From Luzula sylvatica (Eukaryota > Streptophyta > Magnoliopsida > Poales > Juncaceae): a stretch of DNA of 64,000 nt. The position numbers were made by a program, and so were the translations under genes. Location of the stretch: the NCBI GenBank assembly GCA_946800325.1, contig OX326957.1:26135054-26199053 (forward strand). Direction: 5' to 3'. The notes beneath the pieces are model-generated. The model had not been told where the DNA came from, searched no databases, and saw only the letters and a program-made list of their open reading frames with translations. Below are positions 48,011-58,804 of this stretch, piece after piece (positions within the stretch are counted from its first letter, which is position 1; every line of letters begins with the position of its first letter).

Positions 48011-48382
48011 TTTATGAGTAACGTTAGCAATTGCTATACCTTCGAGCTTGTATTAATTATAAAAAGATTTACAAAGATTTATAACACTAATTAAACATAT
48101 GTAATTCGTTCAGACCTACTGACCTACTGCCTGATTCGCATGATAGCTCCACTTTTCGATTTCTTTTTCACATGTGATACCTATTTTGTACGGATACTTC
48201 AAAAAATCAAATTTATCGGTATCGTCGTATCCGCATTGTATTTTAAATCATATATTAAATTAATGTATAGCCGTATCCGATACATGTCGCCGTATCGCTG
48301 TATCGGCGTGTCCGTGCAACACAGAATTAATATCTTTTCAATCTCATAGTCTGAAATCTCATATTTTTTAAAAGAGCAGTGA
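48011..48382. other. spacer
   Basis: No gene recognised. 48220-48320 contains several GTATCG/GTATCC motifs. Confidence 0.35.
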
Positions 48383-48620
48383 TGCACATATGTCTTATCC
48401 TTCCCTCCACACTCTTGATATGTCATCATAACATTTAACATCTTCAAATTTAACATCTTAATTCATGGTTTAACATCTTAATTTATAGTTTAATTGTATT
48501 ATTTTATGATTGAACATATAATTAAGATGTTAAATCATGAATTAAGATGTTAAATTTGAAGGTGTTAAGTGTTGTGTGACACATCAAGAGTGTGGGGGTG
48601 AAGATAAGGGGGTATGTGCA
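48383..48620. mobile_element. foldback MITE, about 240 bp
   Basis: The left half (TGCACATATGTCTTATCC...CACACTCTTGAT...TTTAACATCTTAATTCAT) is complementary to the right half (ATGAATTAAGATGTTAAA...ATCAAGAGTGTG...GATAAGGGGGTATGTGCA). The hairpin spans almost the whole unit. No unambiguous target duplication was found. Confidence 0.75.
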
Positions 48621-49380
48621 AGATATTTTTAAAAAAATCTCATATATTGACTGTTCCATAGTTTTTTTTTACAAAAGATTGAGTACTTTACATATACTGG
48701 CCTCAATTTTGAAAAACTTCATTTTTTACATTAAGTACTTTTCGTATTTTAGTCTGAAATCTTGAGTACTTACAAAACATAAAAAATGAATATCATGCAT
48801 GTAAAATAAATAAATAAAAAAGTATTTTTGCATGTTTTTGTAAACAATATAAAAAGTAAGTATTTTTGCATGTACTAGCTTTCAATTTGAATTTTTTTTA
48901 GAAAAAAAGTATGAGAGTTAATTATTTCATTTGTATTCGATTTCATTTTTACAGATTTTTAGAAGAACAAAAAACATGATAATTATTTATTTTTGCTTAT
49001 GTATTTACAATTAGTTCTGGATCTCTCCCATAAAAAAAACACACCAATATTAAAAACTTCACATACATTCGACTTTTATTTCTGCATTTCTTACATAAAA
49101 TAAAATATGATAATTAAATATTTTATGTTTATTATGCTTTAATGATATAGCTTTATTTCATATAACAAGATAATATTGAGGATTCAGAATGTATTAGCCT
49201 TTAATTTATGAACATTTTTTTGGATAATGCAGGAAAATTAGTATTTTATTTTTGTTAGTCTTCAATGTTCTAGAAAATAAAAAAACATGAACTGGGTATT
49301 TTGCATATATTAATCTTTAATTGAAAAGTTAATTTAATAAAAAGAGAAATATAGTATTTTTTTTTGTATTCATCATAAAT
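48621..49380. repeat. strongly diverged satellite-like repeats
   Basis: Motifs such as TTAGTCTTCAAT, AAAAAACATGA, GGGTATTTTGCATATATTA and CATTTTTACAGATTTTT occur in the order seen in the 177-bp array at the window end, with spacing too irregular to define unit borders. Confidence 0.45.
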
Positions 49381-49573
49381 TACGAACAATATTTAGAGAC
49401 ATTAGAATATTTAGCACTTTGAATGAATTAGATTCCATTTTTTTTAGAAAAGGACTTCTATTATCCATAGAATCCCTAGAACTTCTCTCGAAGACGGAAC
49501 TTAAAACTCTTTCTTGGTCGCGATGACTCAAAGACCGAGACCAAACCACCACTTGCTTGGATTTACCCAATTA

Positions 49574-51095
49574 GGGCTTGTTTGGATGGTCAGTAAACAT
49601 CAGGTATTTCACGGTTTAGGGAAAAAACCCGGAAAGTTTACTTGTGCGTGTTTGGATGCATATTAGTAAATTACAGTAAAAATTTTAGATAAGGAGTTTA
49701 TAGGTAATTTGTATAGAAAACTGGGCAAAAATAAAACTGAGCTTTTTGCTCAGTTTTTTCTCAGGAAAGGAAGGAAAAAAAGGGTACTAATTATTAGCAC
49801 ATTAATTACGTCTCTCTCTTTGTTCTTCTCGACCTGGCCGCTCACTTTTCTTCTTGTTATCCCTTCTTTTGCAAAAGTTTCTCTCCATTATTTCACTAAT
49901 TTGCCGTATTTATCTCAAACTTGTTCTCAAAAAGTATTTATCTCAAGCTTGGTGTAGAAGGAACCATACGACATGAAGAACAGTAGGTCAGAGAAGATGA
50001 CTTTGTGAAACATAGTGATTCATGGAAGTGAAATTGAGAGGAAACAGGACACGACGAAGGTTCGATTTCATAGGAGTGAAACATAGAGGTTCATGGCTCG
50101 TAACAAGGTTCATGCGGTTTTCAACTATTAATTACTCAGAATTTTGAAAATTCTCTTTAGCTAATTGCTCAATTTTATAGGTGAAGGAAAACAGAGAATA
50201 TTGATTTAAACATCGATGTACTCTTCTTCAAAGAGATGAGACTCGAAAACTTTAACCCTACTTAAAGATAGAAGATTTTGGTCTCAAGAGAATGGGGTTT
50301 AATCATTAGCGTAACTGATTTTTCTTAAAGATTTGTTTGGCATGATAACTTGATTGGGGTTTGGTCGATGAGAAATTGGTGGAAGGGGGAACCTTAGAGT
50401 TTCATCAATGGAGAAGGCAAGGACCAAATATTGATAATCATCAAGAATCTAATCTCAATTTTTTTTCTGGTGCCCTCGAGTATTTAATTGGTCACTGATT
50501 AGTTTAAGTTTGCTACATTTTGAATTTTTTTGTTTGCAATATCATTTCTAGTGAAAGTTATCTTTTTGTTTGTTAATTTTGCATTTCAGTGAAAATTACT
50601 TTTTTGAAGGATGGATGTATAGATAAAAGAATTATGCGTGCAAACAAAATTTGAATCTACAAAAATATTTAGTTATAAGAGTACATAATCAAAAGTTCAA
50701 CACAAAATATCTCCACTCACGAAGTCATGAAATTTCAAAATTATATACTAGTAATATTATTATTATTTTTACTACATTTAATATGTTATATCATATTATC
50801 TTTTAACTTTTCAAATGTCAAATTTTTAAAAGAATTCCCCCGTAATATTTCATTAATTTGATACTGTCATAATATATTTTTTTTAATTTTATATTATCAT
50901 TGGTGTAAGTAAATTATATTATTTTGATTATTATTTGCAAACATATCATTCCTACAATTTACTTATAGACATCCAAACATATTTATTTTTTCTAATTCCT
51001 AAACTTGATACTTTATAGTATTTGTAAAACTCAAATCCCGATCCCTAAAAATAATCTTTTGTATACTATAACTTCCTTGTACATCCAAACAAGTC
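49574..51095. mobile_element. PIF/Harbinger-like non-autonomous element 2
   Basis: The ends GGGCTTGTTTGGATG and CATCCAAACAAGTC are inverted repeats flanked by TTA (49571-49573 and 51096-51098). The 1522-bp interior has no transposase. A second GTTTGGATGCAT motif near 49650 lies close to the left end. Confidence 0.7.
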
Positions 51096-51288
51096 TTAGT
51101 AGTTCATCAACCTCTTGTGGATTCGACCTGAATACTTTACACAGACCGTGTATTTCGTATTTGATCCCGAATAGAACAAGAATGAGAGTTTGAATAGTTG
51201 TCCCGAACCGGCAATGAAGATCAGATGTTTTGCACATAATAGTCATGAGAATTTGTTCAACAAACATAGTAAATAAACATGAACTGAA

Positions 51289-51429
51289 TTTTTTTTTTTT
51301 TAATGATATCCGACAAGCGATCGCTTTCATTACTGATGTCTAATTTTTTGATGTCAATGAGGATCGAACCCACAATCTCTCACAACATATGATTTTTTGT
51401 ACTTCACACTCAACCAACTTTGTCAAAAC
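51289..51429 (-). mobile_element. SINE with poly(A) tail (SINE 2)
   Basis: On the minus strand the head has GTTGGTTGAGTG (box A-like) and GTGGGTTCGATCCTC (box B), followed by a short body and a terminal A-run of 12 or more. The insert is flanked by the 13-bp duplication AACATGAACTGAA (51276-51288 and 51430-51442). It has the same 141-bp length as SINE 1, but the head sequence differs. Confidence 0.88.
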
Positions 51430-51442
51430 AACATGAACTGAA

Positions 51443-51907
51443 ATTGGATGAATTAATATCATACGAACATTTATTTCTGTTTTCATCAAATATTTTTTGT
51501 TTATAAATTATAGCTCAAATTGTTTCAAGAATTCCAATTTTGAGGAGTTAATTTAGGTCTTAACTAATATTTATCTCACATGAAAGGTTTATTCTTAATT
51601 TTTTTTTTTTTTTTTGCCTTTATAAGTTTATATTCTTAATATTCAATTTAGTACATATTTAACTAATATAAAAGTGTAATTTCAAGTATACCCCTGCAAA
51701 ATCTTTAAATATCAGATATACCCTTCTTAAATATAAAATATCATAAATACCCTTCCTGGCCCAAATATAACTTCCTTTGGGCCTTCAAAGACACCACCAT
51801 TATATTTTTTCAATTTTATAAGCGGGTTTTCCCTCGTAGCGTCACTCTCTCTCTCCGATCTATCTCACTCTCACTCACAAACGGACACGAAAGCTAGGGT
51901 TTTGGAG
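51443..51907. promoter_or_regulatory. upstream region of SPC24
   Basis: AT-rich distal part. Two AATATCA-type modules with nearby ACCC lie near 51704-51760. A CT-rich leader with TCTCTCTCTCCGATC spans about 51843-51880, just before the ATG. No TATA box could be assigned with confidence. Confidence 0.45.
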
Positions 51908-53213
51908 ATGGCGAATCAAGGAAAACCAGTGGATTCTGAGAAACTTATTTTGTTCGGTGACGATCTGATTGGTGTTCTCACCGACAAGAAGGGTGCGGAG
52001 GCGCTAATTCAATCCTGCGATAGTGCATTTACCATTTTCTCCTCGTTTTTCTCTAGCTCCCGTGATGTGCGTTCCTCAATCGAAGGTTATTTCTATCTTA
52101 ATTCTTGCTTATATACTAAAGAGTCTTACAATTTGCATATCTTTATGTGATTTTCTCATTGATTCCTCGACCAAATTTAATTTGTTTTACCGGTTCAATA
52201 TCGGTATTGCACAATTAGCATGTTAATATTTCTCTGGAGTGCCCCCATTGAAGTTCTTTTACTAAAACAAAAACTCGAAGATCCTTGTATATTGTGAATT
52301 TGACACGTGTACTCATGAATTTCAAGATTTACAAGCATTCTGTATTGCGGGGGTGTTAAATCAGGCAAAACTGGCTTCAATTGAGATCAAAATTGTGCAT
52401 AATCAGGCCTAAAACTTTTTGTTTCATTCAGATTACGAGCAAAAGATAGATGCATGCAAAAAAGAGATTGAAAAGGTTAAGAGTGAGACTTTAAGTGCGT
52501 CTGAATTGGAGAGGATCCAAAACGAGTTGGAACAAATTGGTAAAAAAGAACGCTCGCTTATTGAGGAATTAAGATAAGTATAATAGATTAATTAATAACA
52601 TTATCCAAATGCGATATTTTATCAATTATTAATATAATTTGTATCGTACCAGCACAGTGGTTAATAAAAAAACTGAGGAATTAGATCAACAAAAAGCTTC
52701 TGTTGAAAAAAAGAAAAATACCATGCGAAAAAGAGACGATGACATGCTTAAAGCACGGTAAGTTTTATATTGTACCTGTTGCGATATCGTACCAGTAATT
52801 TGTTGCATTTTTTCTATATTTAATATTTTTTTTAATTAATTGTTTGTTTATTAGGGAATTGCTCTCCATGTGTGCATCGATTACTAAGATAGTTCCAGAT
52901 GTACACGACCAAGAAAATATTTCTGGATGTATCCTTTTATTTACTTTTTACTTTACAAAATTTCGAAAATATCACATATACCCCCACCAAATTGTGAAAT
53001 ACCATGAATACCCCTACAAAGCGTAAAAATATGATCAACACCCTGCATATCCTAATGTTTCATACAAATGCCTAAATAACCCTTGTTTTCCTTTAACAAG
53101 TACAATTAGATACCGTGGATAAGAACAAGACTCGAGTTGATAGATTTGAATTTCAGAAATCAGAATCTTCATTTGACGTTTGCCAGAAGCTTTGGAAAAT
53201 GACTTCTGATTAA
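51908..53213 (+). CDS. SPC24: kinetochore protein SPC24 (Ndc80 complex)
   Basis: Five exons, 51908-52085, 52432-52573, 52656-52757, 52855-52928 and 53110-53213, encode 199 residues. SPC24 pairs with SPC25 at the centromere-proximal end of the Ndc80 complex, which holds spindle microtubules. The N-terminal part has LILFGDDLIGVL. A heptad-rich coiled coil runs about 60-130 (EQKIDACKKEIEKVK, LERIQNELEQIGKKE, EELDQQKASVEKKK). The C-terminal globular part contains LSMCASITKIVPDV, DRFEFQKSESSFDVC and LWKM. Intron 4 begins GTATCCTTTT and has CCTTTAAC before the AG: a U12-type GT-AG intron. Intron 2 keeps the frame only as ATAAGT...CAC, an AT-AC pair; a GT donor there would bring in a stop. Expression should follow the cell cycle, which the sequence does not show directly. 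Confidence 0.88.
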
Positions 53214-53772
53214 TCTATTAAAATTTCGAATTTACCTATCCTTCTTATATCGTGTGTTTCTGATTTTACTTTTTTAGTTTCTATTTTTTGAGTGATTTGT
53301 TAGTTTAAACTCAATGTATTTACTATGTTATCTTGTGATTAAGTTAATAGGATGGAACATGAATTTTAGAAATCCAAGGTCATTAAAAGTTTGTACCATT
53401 GAGTTCAAATCTCTTTAATGATAGGCCAATATTGTTGTTTGAATTTTGGCAGCAAATCATCGGGACCGGTTGCCTTCCTTTAGATAGATGCGATATGTTC
53501 TCTCCAATTTTGCATTAGTTTGTCGAAATGCTATTATATCCAAAGTTGATATCTTGTTTCTTTTATTTCGTTTTCGTTTTTTTACCCGATTCGAAGAAGT
53601 ATCACAAAACATAAAGAACCACAAGTAGAAGGATGAGGCTTAGGATTACGATATGAAATATCCAGATCCAGAGATTAAAAAACAAACGACTACTTAAATA
53701 ATAAGAAAACATATTGCATACTCCATGTATATATTAAAAATGACTGATTCTTATTGATTTTGAGAATAAATC
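53214..53772. other. 3' flank of SPC24
   Basis: AT-rich 3' UTR and spacer; no further gene is seen. Confidence 0.4.
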
Positions 53773-53925
53773 CAGAAGGAAGGTTGCATATCCTTCCTTG
53801 ATGAAGAGTGGTAGACAGAACGGGTAGCAGAAATCGAACCCGCATCGTTAGCTTAGAAGGCTAGGGGTTATTGTTGACGTTGTCCGTTGTTGGTTGAGAA
53901 CTTGATATCACTTTAACCAAACGTC
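53773..53925 (-). pseudogene. trnG-UCC: nuclear insertion of plastid trnG-UCC 3' exon and intron end
   Basis: On the minus strand, CCCTAGCCTTCTAAGCTAAC followed by GATGCGGGTTCGATTTCTGC and TACCCG matches the 3' exon of the split plastid trnG gene as I remember it, preceded by intron-like sequence (TAACCCC just upstream). The anticodon position reads TCT instead of TCC and the T arm has mismatches, so this is a decayed copy. Only the 3' half is present. Confidence 0.55.
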
Positions 53926-54972
53926 TCTAATTCAAAACTGAACACAACATTTTTCTTTCGTTTGGCTAATTTATAAAAGATTTGCGTATTTTTCCGAATT
54001 GATTTCTTTTGAGGAAGATAAAAATCATAGCAAAAATGAAATATCAAAATGATGCACCGTATATTTCTTTAAACCTCATTGATCGAGTTATTTACGAGAT
54101 TTTTCATATTCACGAATACATTCTTCTTCCTGTTCATGATTTTTTTTGTTCTTCATGTTCACGAATTTATTCCTTCATGTTCACGAATTTATTGTCCTTC
54201 ATGTTCATGAATTTATTGTCCTTCATGTTCACGAATTCGTTGTTCTTCTTTTTCTTTACAAGTTTTTTTTTGTATTCACGAATAAATTCTTCTTCCTGTT
54301 CATGGAGACCTTTTTCGTATTCGCGAATACGTTCTTTTTCCTGTTGTGGTAGTAGTTTTTTTCTAGTTCACGGGCCCGTTGATCTTTTTTTTTTGTCTTT
54401 AAGTGTTTCTTTTGTCATTACATATTTCTAAAAAATCCAATAAAATTCATGGACATTGCGATAAAAAACAAGATATCGTTTTATAATCATTCATTAAGTA
54501 ATTCTATTTTCAAAGTTTTTGTTCTCGTCATCTAAATTCATAAAAGTATATTATATAGAAAGTAATATATAATAAAATAATACAAATTTTAGAAGAAAAT
54601 GAAGTACTCGCTAACTATCAGTTATTTCTCTTTATTCGAGATTTTCATATCTCAATAAGATAAGATTCTTTCTTTTTATGTTATGATTTTGTAAAGCTTG
54701 TTCTTAAAAAGATATCCATTCAAATGGGATATTTTTCTTTCAAAAATGTAATATTTAATTCAGTGAACTTGGATTTACTTCATTTTTCATTAAGCTTCAC
54801 CAAACAAAAAAATATTCATCCTACACCCCGGCCTTAAATATTCTCTTTCTCTTGTAATGTGCCAGAATTACATTAGATATAGATAAATTTTTGTTATTTT
54901 CTTTAGAATTGGCAATAATGTTGGCTTTTTCAAATTTATAAAACTAATATTTTCAACTATTGTTTTATAATC
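53926..54972. repeat. spacer with a 22-25-bp tandem repeat (54100-54370)
   Basis: Units CTTCATGTTCACGAATTTATT(GTC) start at 54151, 54173, 54197 and 54221, with looser relatives (TTCTTCCTGTTCATG, GTATTCACGAATA) out to 54370. The repeat keeps a long reading frame open by chance. 54400-54970 is AT-rich without a gene. Confidence 0.75.
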
Positions 54973-55126
54973 ATTGGTTTGATCATATATGCAGAAAAAT
55001 TATCTAGTCGTACACAATAAATTATAATTTGCTAGTGGTCAACATGTAGCGGTTTATTGCTGGCGTTGATTATCTTATTTCATTGGTTTTAACATATATG
55101 CAGAAAAATTATCTAGTTGAACACAA
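54973..55126. repeat. tandem duplication giving an empty-site copy for the Helitron-like element
   Basis: CATTGGTTT...CATATATGCAGAAAAATTATCTAGT...ACACAATAA occurs at 54973 and again at 55081, a period of about 108 bp. In the first copy it runs uninterrupted into ATTATAATTTGCTAGTGGTC; in the second it is interrupted after ACACAA by the element at 55127-56952, after which TAAATTATAATTTGCTAGTG resumes. Confidence 0.85.
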
Positions 55127-56952
55127 TAATAATTTACCCACTCCCTTATTTTTCACCTATCTTTAAGTCTCCTCATGAAGCCACATCATCATGGTTATTC
55201 ATGATTATTGACCATTAGATTTTGTGATATTTATTCATCCTATAGACTTTTTAGTGATGTGTTTTGATCTAAACCATTGATTTATTTTTTAGATTTTTTG
55301 AAGATCATATTTTGTGTAGTCATTTATGTGTCATTATTTTACACCATGTTTTAAGCATCCTTGGAAAGCCACATCATCATACATCAATGACGTGGACTTA
55401 TATTATTGGTTAGGTTCGCACTAGACTAAGTCTATTCAATTGTTATCATTTCATACAAAATTACACGATCAAATGTGAATACAATGGAAGATGAAAAATT
55501 TATATATGAAATATTAATAACTTAATATGTAATATTATAAACATACAACATATAGTAGTATTAATTTTAGAATTTTAATTTTAAAAATTCAGCAAATATA
55601 TTCGTTTTAATTTTCTCTTTATTTTGACATCCATATTAGCATAATTCGTACATACCATTTTCGATAATTTGAATTTGTAAACATATTATGTAAAAAATAC
55701 AATGCAAAAAGTGCATTTTTAGAAAATAAATTTTTAATTATTTTACTTACATAATAGAAAATGGAAGATGAAAAGTTTATATATGAAATACTAATAACTT
55801 AATATGTAATATTATAAACATACAACTAGTATTAATTTTAGAATTTTAATTTTAAAAATTCATGAAATATATTCATTTTAACTTTCTCTTTATTTTGACA
55901 TTCATATTAGCATAGTTCGTACATACCATTTTCCATAATTTAAATTTGTAAACATATTATGTAAAATACAATGCAAAAAGTGCATTTTTACAAAATAAAA
56001 TTTTAATTATTTTAGTTACATAATAGAAATTTTAAATATTAGTATTTATTTTTAAAAAATTATAACTATACTAATACCATATAATACAAAGTTGATTATA
56101 TTTGTGTTTTCTATCAAACAAATTTAATATTAATTTTTTCGAAAAATAATAGAAATAAAAAAAAAGTTTATCCATCGAAATAATTTCTTAAATTTATAAA
56201 CACTTATCAAATAAAAATGTTATTTTTAAAACTATAAAATTAAAAAAAAAATCATACGCTATAAAATAATTTATATTTATGTTTATGCTAAATTAATTTT
56301 TTATATTATTTATTAAATCACTTGCAATATTAAGTTTGGCATTATTTATAATTTTCATTGCATTTTGAATCAATAACAAATTATTAGTAATATATAATTA
56401 ATAATATGTTATTACGTATGTTGTATGATTCATTATTTTTATATTTGATATTGTATGAAATATTGTGAATAACAATGATATAATATTTGTTGTTATGTTT
56501 TTTTGTAAAATCATGTTATAACTCATATTATTATTATTATACAATGAAATTAATACAAGTGCTATTATTTAAGAAAATAAATTTTTTTGTCTTCATGATG
56601 TAAAATAATTGTAAATCATATACATAATCATGGACAAATTAGTTCAAATAATTATATTATGAAATGATATTATCATTATTATCATATTTATATGTACATT
56701 GTATTACAATGAAAAACATAATTAATATTCTCGCCGCGTAGCGCGAGTATTCTATAAATTAAAATAATTAAGAACATATGAATAATCATATTATTATAAT
56801 AATATTCTATAGATAAATGAATTCATCGATAAATGAATTCAAATAACTTTGTTTGAAGATGATATTATTAATATTATCATACAAATATATAATTATATTA
56901 GAATGAAAAACATAATTTACATGCTCGCCGCGTAGCGCGAGTATTCTCCTAG
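55127..56952 (+). mobile_element. Helitron-like non-autonomous element
   Basis: The right end has the palindrome CTCGCCGCGTAGCGCGAG (56928-56945 approx.) followed by TATTCTCCTAG and a T, matching the Helitron rule of a hairpin shortly before CTRR and insertion between A and T without duplication. The borders come from the empty-site comparison. The left end reads TAATAATTTACCCACTCCC; the expected TC start is not evident. The same palindrome also occurs at about 56734-56751, so the 3' end is duplicated. Inside, a unit of about 277 bp is tandemly doubled (55483-55759 and 55760-56030). No Rep/helicase coding sequence is present. Confidence 0.8.
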
Positions 56953-57712
56953 TAAATTATAATTTGCTAGTGGTCAACATGTATTTTTATTGGCTCAAAT
57001 TATTTTATTTATTAGATATTTTTGTACAAGGTATTCTTCATTTGGCAATTCAACGTTCTGTGAAAATGACTCGTCGGTTTTCAATATTTCTTTTTGCATT
57101 ATTTTTGTATTAAAAAAAAAATAGTATTCTTAGTTGATCGAGTAGGCAGCGCAACCAAATATAATATGATTATAAAAATAAGAATATGTGAAATTCCTTG
57201 GTCTGAAAAAGAATAAAACATCAATAATGATAAAATAAGAAGTCTTCGGTTACTAGATAATAACATTGAAATTACGCCGGTCGCCATCATCGTCGTCGTT
57301 CTCGTTCTCGTTCTCGTCCTCCTCCTCATCTTTTTCTCTCGCTTGAACAGCTCTTTTTTAATATACTTTTAATTGAATTCTGGATCTATTTTGTGTTCTT
57401 TTGAATGATTTGATGTGTCAATCATGTTGTATTTTGAATTAGTTTTAGACATTTCTTGTCCAAATAAATATTAATTTTTTTTTATATCATTATCTTAACA
57501 TCAAGTGACTCGGACCAAGTCTGGGAAGTTATTCTTTAGCATAACACCAATATATAAACAATATCCGATTTCATTAACATTAAATACAATAATTGCACAA
57601 ACTTTAAAAAAAAATCAGAATCAATAATTAACATATAAATTAATATATGAATATATAATTAATATGCTAATTAATATGTGAAGTAATTGATACGGTACAA
57701 GATTAATTAACA
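56953..57712. other. spacer
   Basis: Resumes the host sequence interrupted by the Helitron-like element to about 57030, then AT-rich sequence. 57290-57340 is a CTCGTT/CCTCCTC simple repeat. No gene is supported. Confidence 0.4.
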
Positions 57713-58520
57713 CTAGCAATGGATCACGCAATAATTGCGCGGGACTTCATACCCTTTTTTACATGTTTTGTATAATTTGTTTAAATAGAATTTGCGAGGG
57801 TACGTTTAAACTAAATTATATAATCATGATATGTTTGCAAATATTTTGATTTCAAGTTCATGAAATATGTCTATTATGGATATATGCATTATAATTAATA
57901 ATGATTCATCGAATTGATCCATCATTATAAATTCACATCAAATAAATAAAATAGTTTCAAAACAAATAAAATAAAATCGTGAATAATACACATAAAACCG
58001 AAATGTATATTTAAATGTCATCAATTAACATAAAAAATATCAATTTTAAAAAAAAAAAACAAAATTATAAATTATATCATAAGAAATTAACAACTGAGTC
58101 ATAGTTTCGTACGGAGATTATATATGGAGCTCCAATAACACAAAAATAACATCCTTGATGAGGCGGCAAAAGAGGATTAAATATGTTGATTCGTATTATT
58201 GATTGTCTCATTTAACGATTTAATTGATCGTTTAATTGAATTGACACGTCAATTAACATTTACTAATATTAACATATTCTAAATTATTGATGTGTAAATC
58301 AAACGTGCCAATTAATATTTAGTTGAGTCAATTAGGAATGTTAATCAATTCACTTTGTCACTTCATCAAAAATATTGTGATGAGTTCGAGGGCAAATTAT
58401 ATTTTTCTTCCATACATGAGTATAATTTGAGTTGCAATATAAACAAAAAATAAAAATAAAAAACAGTGCCACGTGTCATCTCCTCATAACTTGTTCAAAA
58501 TTATAACTATAGAATGATAT
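57713..58520 (-). mobile_element. dispersed repeat, copy 3 (Helitron-like, minus orientation)
   Basis: Read on the minus strand, the unit ends CCCGCGCAATTATTGCGTG-ATCCATTG-CTAG followed by T, a hairpin plus CTAG as in Helitron 3' ends. It aligns over about 800 bp with 47127-48010, and its foldback core also with 13275-13530. It carries no coding sequence. The other terminus is approximate. Confidence 0.7.
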
Positions 58521-58804
58521 CAATTATTTGTGTTAACTATCTGCAGAAGCTATTATGGTTAAATGAGGGCGCATGATAAATACTCTGTATATTTATTCTA
58601 ATTAAAAGAAAAATACTCTGTATATAATATAGTATCTGTATTTGCACAAAATGTCAACAAACCATGATATTGCAGACTCAATCTCATATGATATTCCACC
58701 CTTTATTTGAAACTTTAGATGCTATTATTTCATCGCGGCAATTGATATCATTTGTTGCAGCGTGCGAAAAGCTTTAACCCGAGTAATCGGAGGTTCGATT
58801 CGCA

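Noticed and set aside
51100..51240. LTR-like motif CCTCTTGTGGATTCGACCT as evidence of a retrotransposon
   Set aside because: No paired LTR, primer site or coding region could be found nearby.
54009..54431. 140-codon plus-strand frame
   Set aside because: Kept open by the 22-25-bp tandem repeat and T-rich sequence; Phe/Ser-rich low-complexity product with no family features.
57099..57329. Arg-Thr-rich minus-strand frame
   Set aside because: Derived from a CTCGTT/CCTCCTC simple repeat; no other coding evidence.
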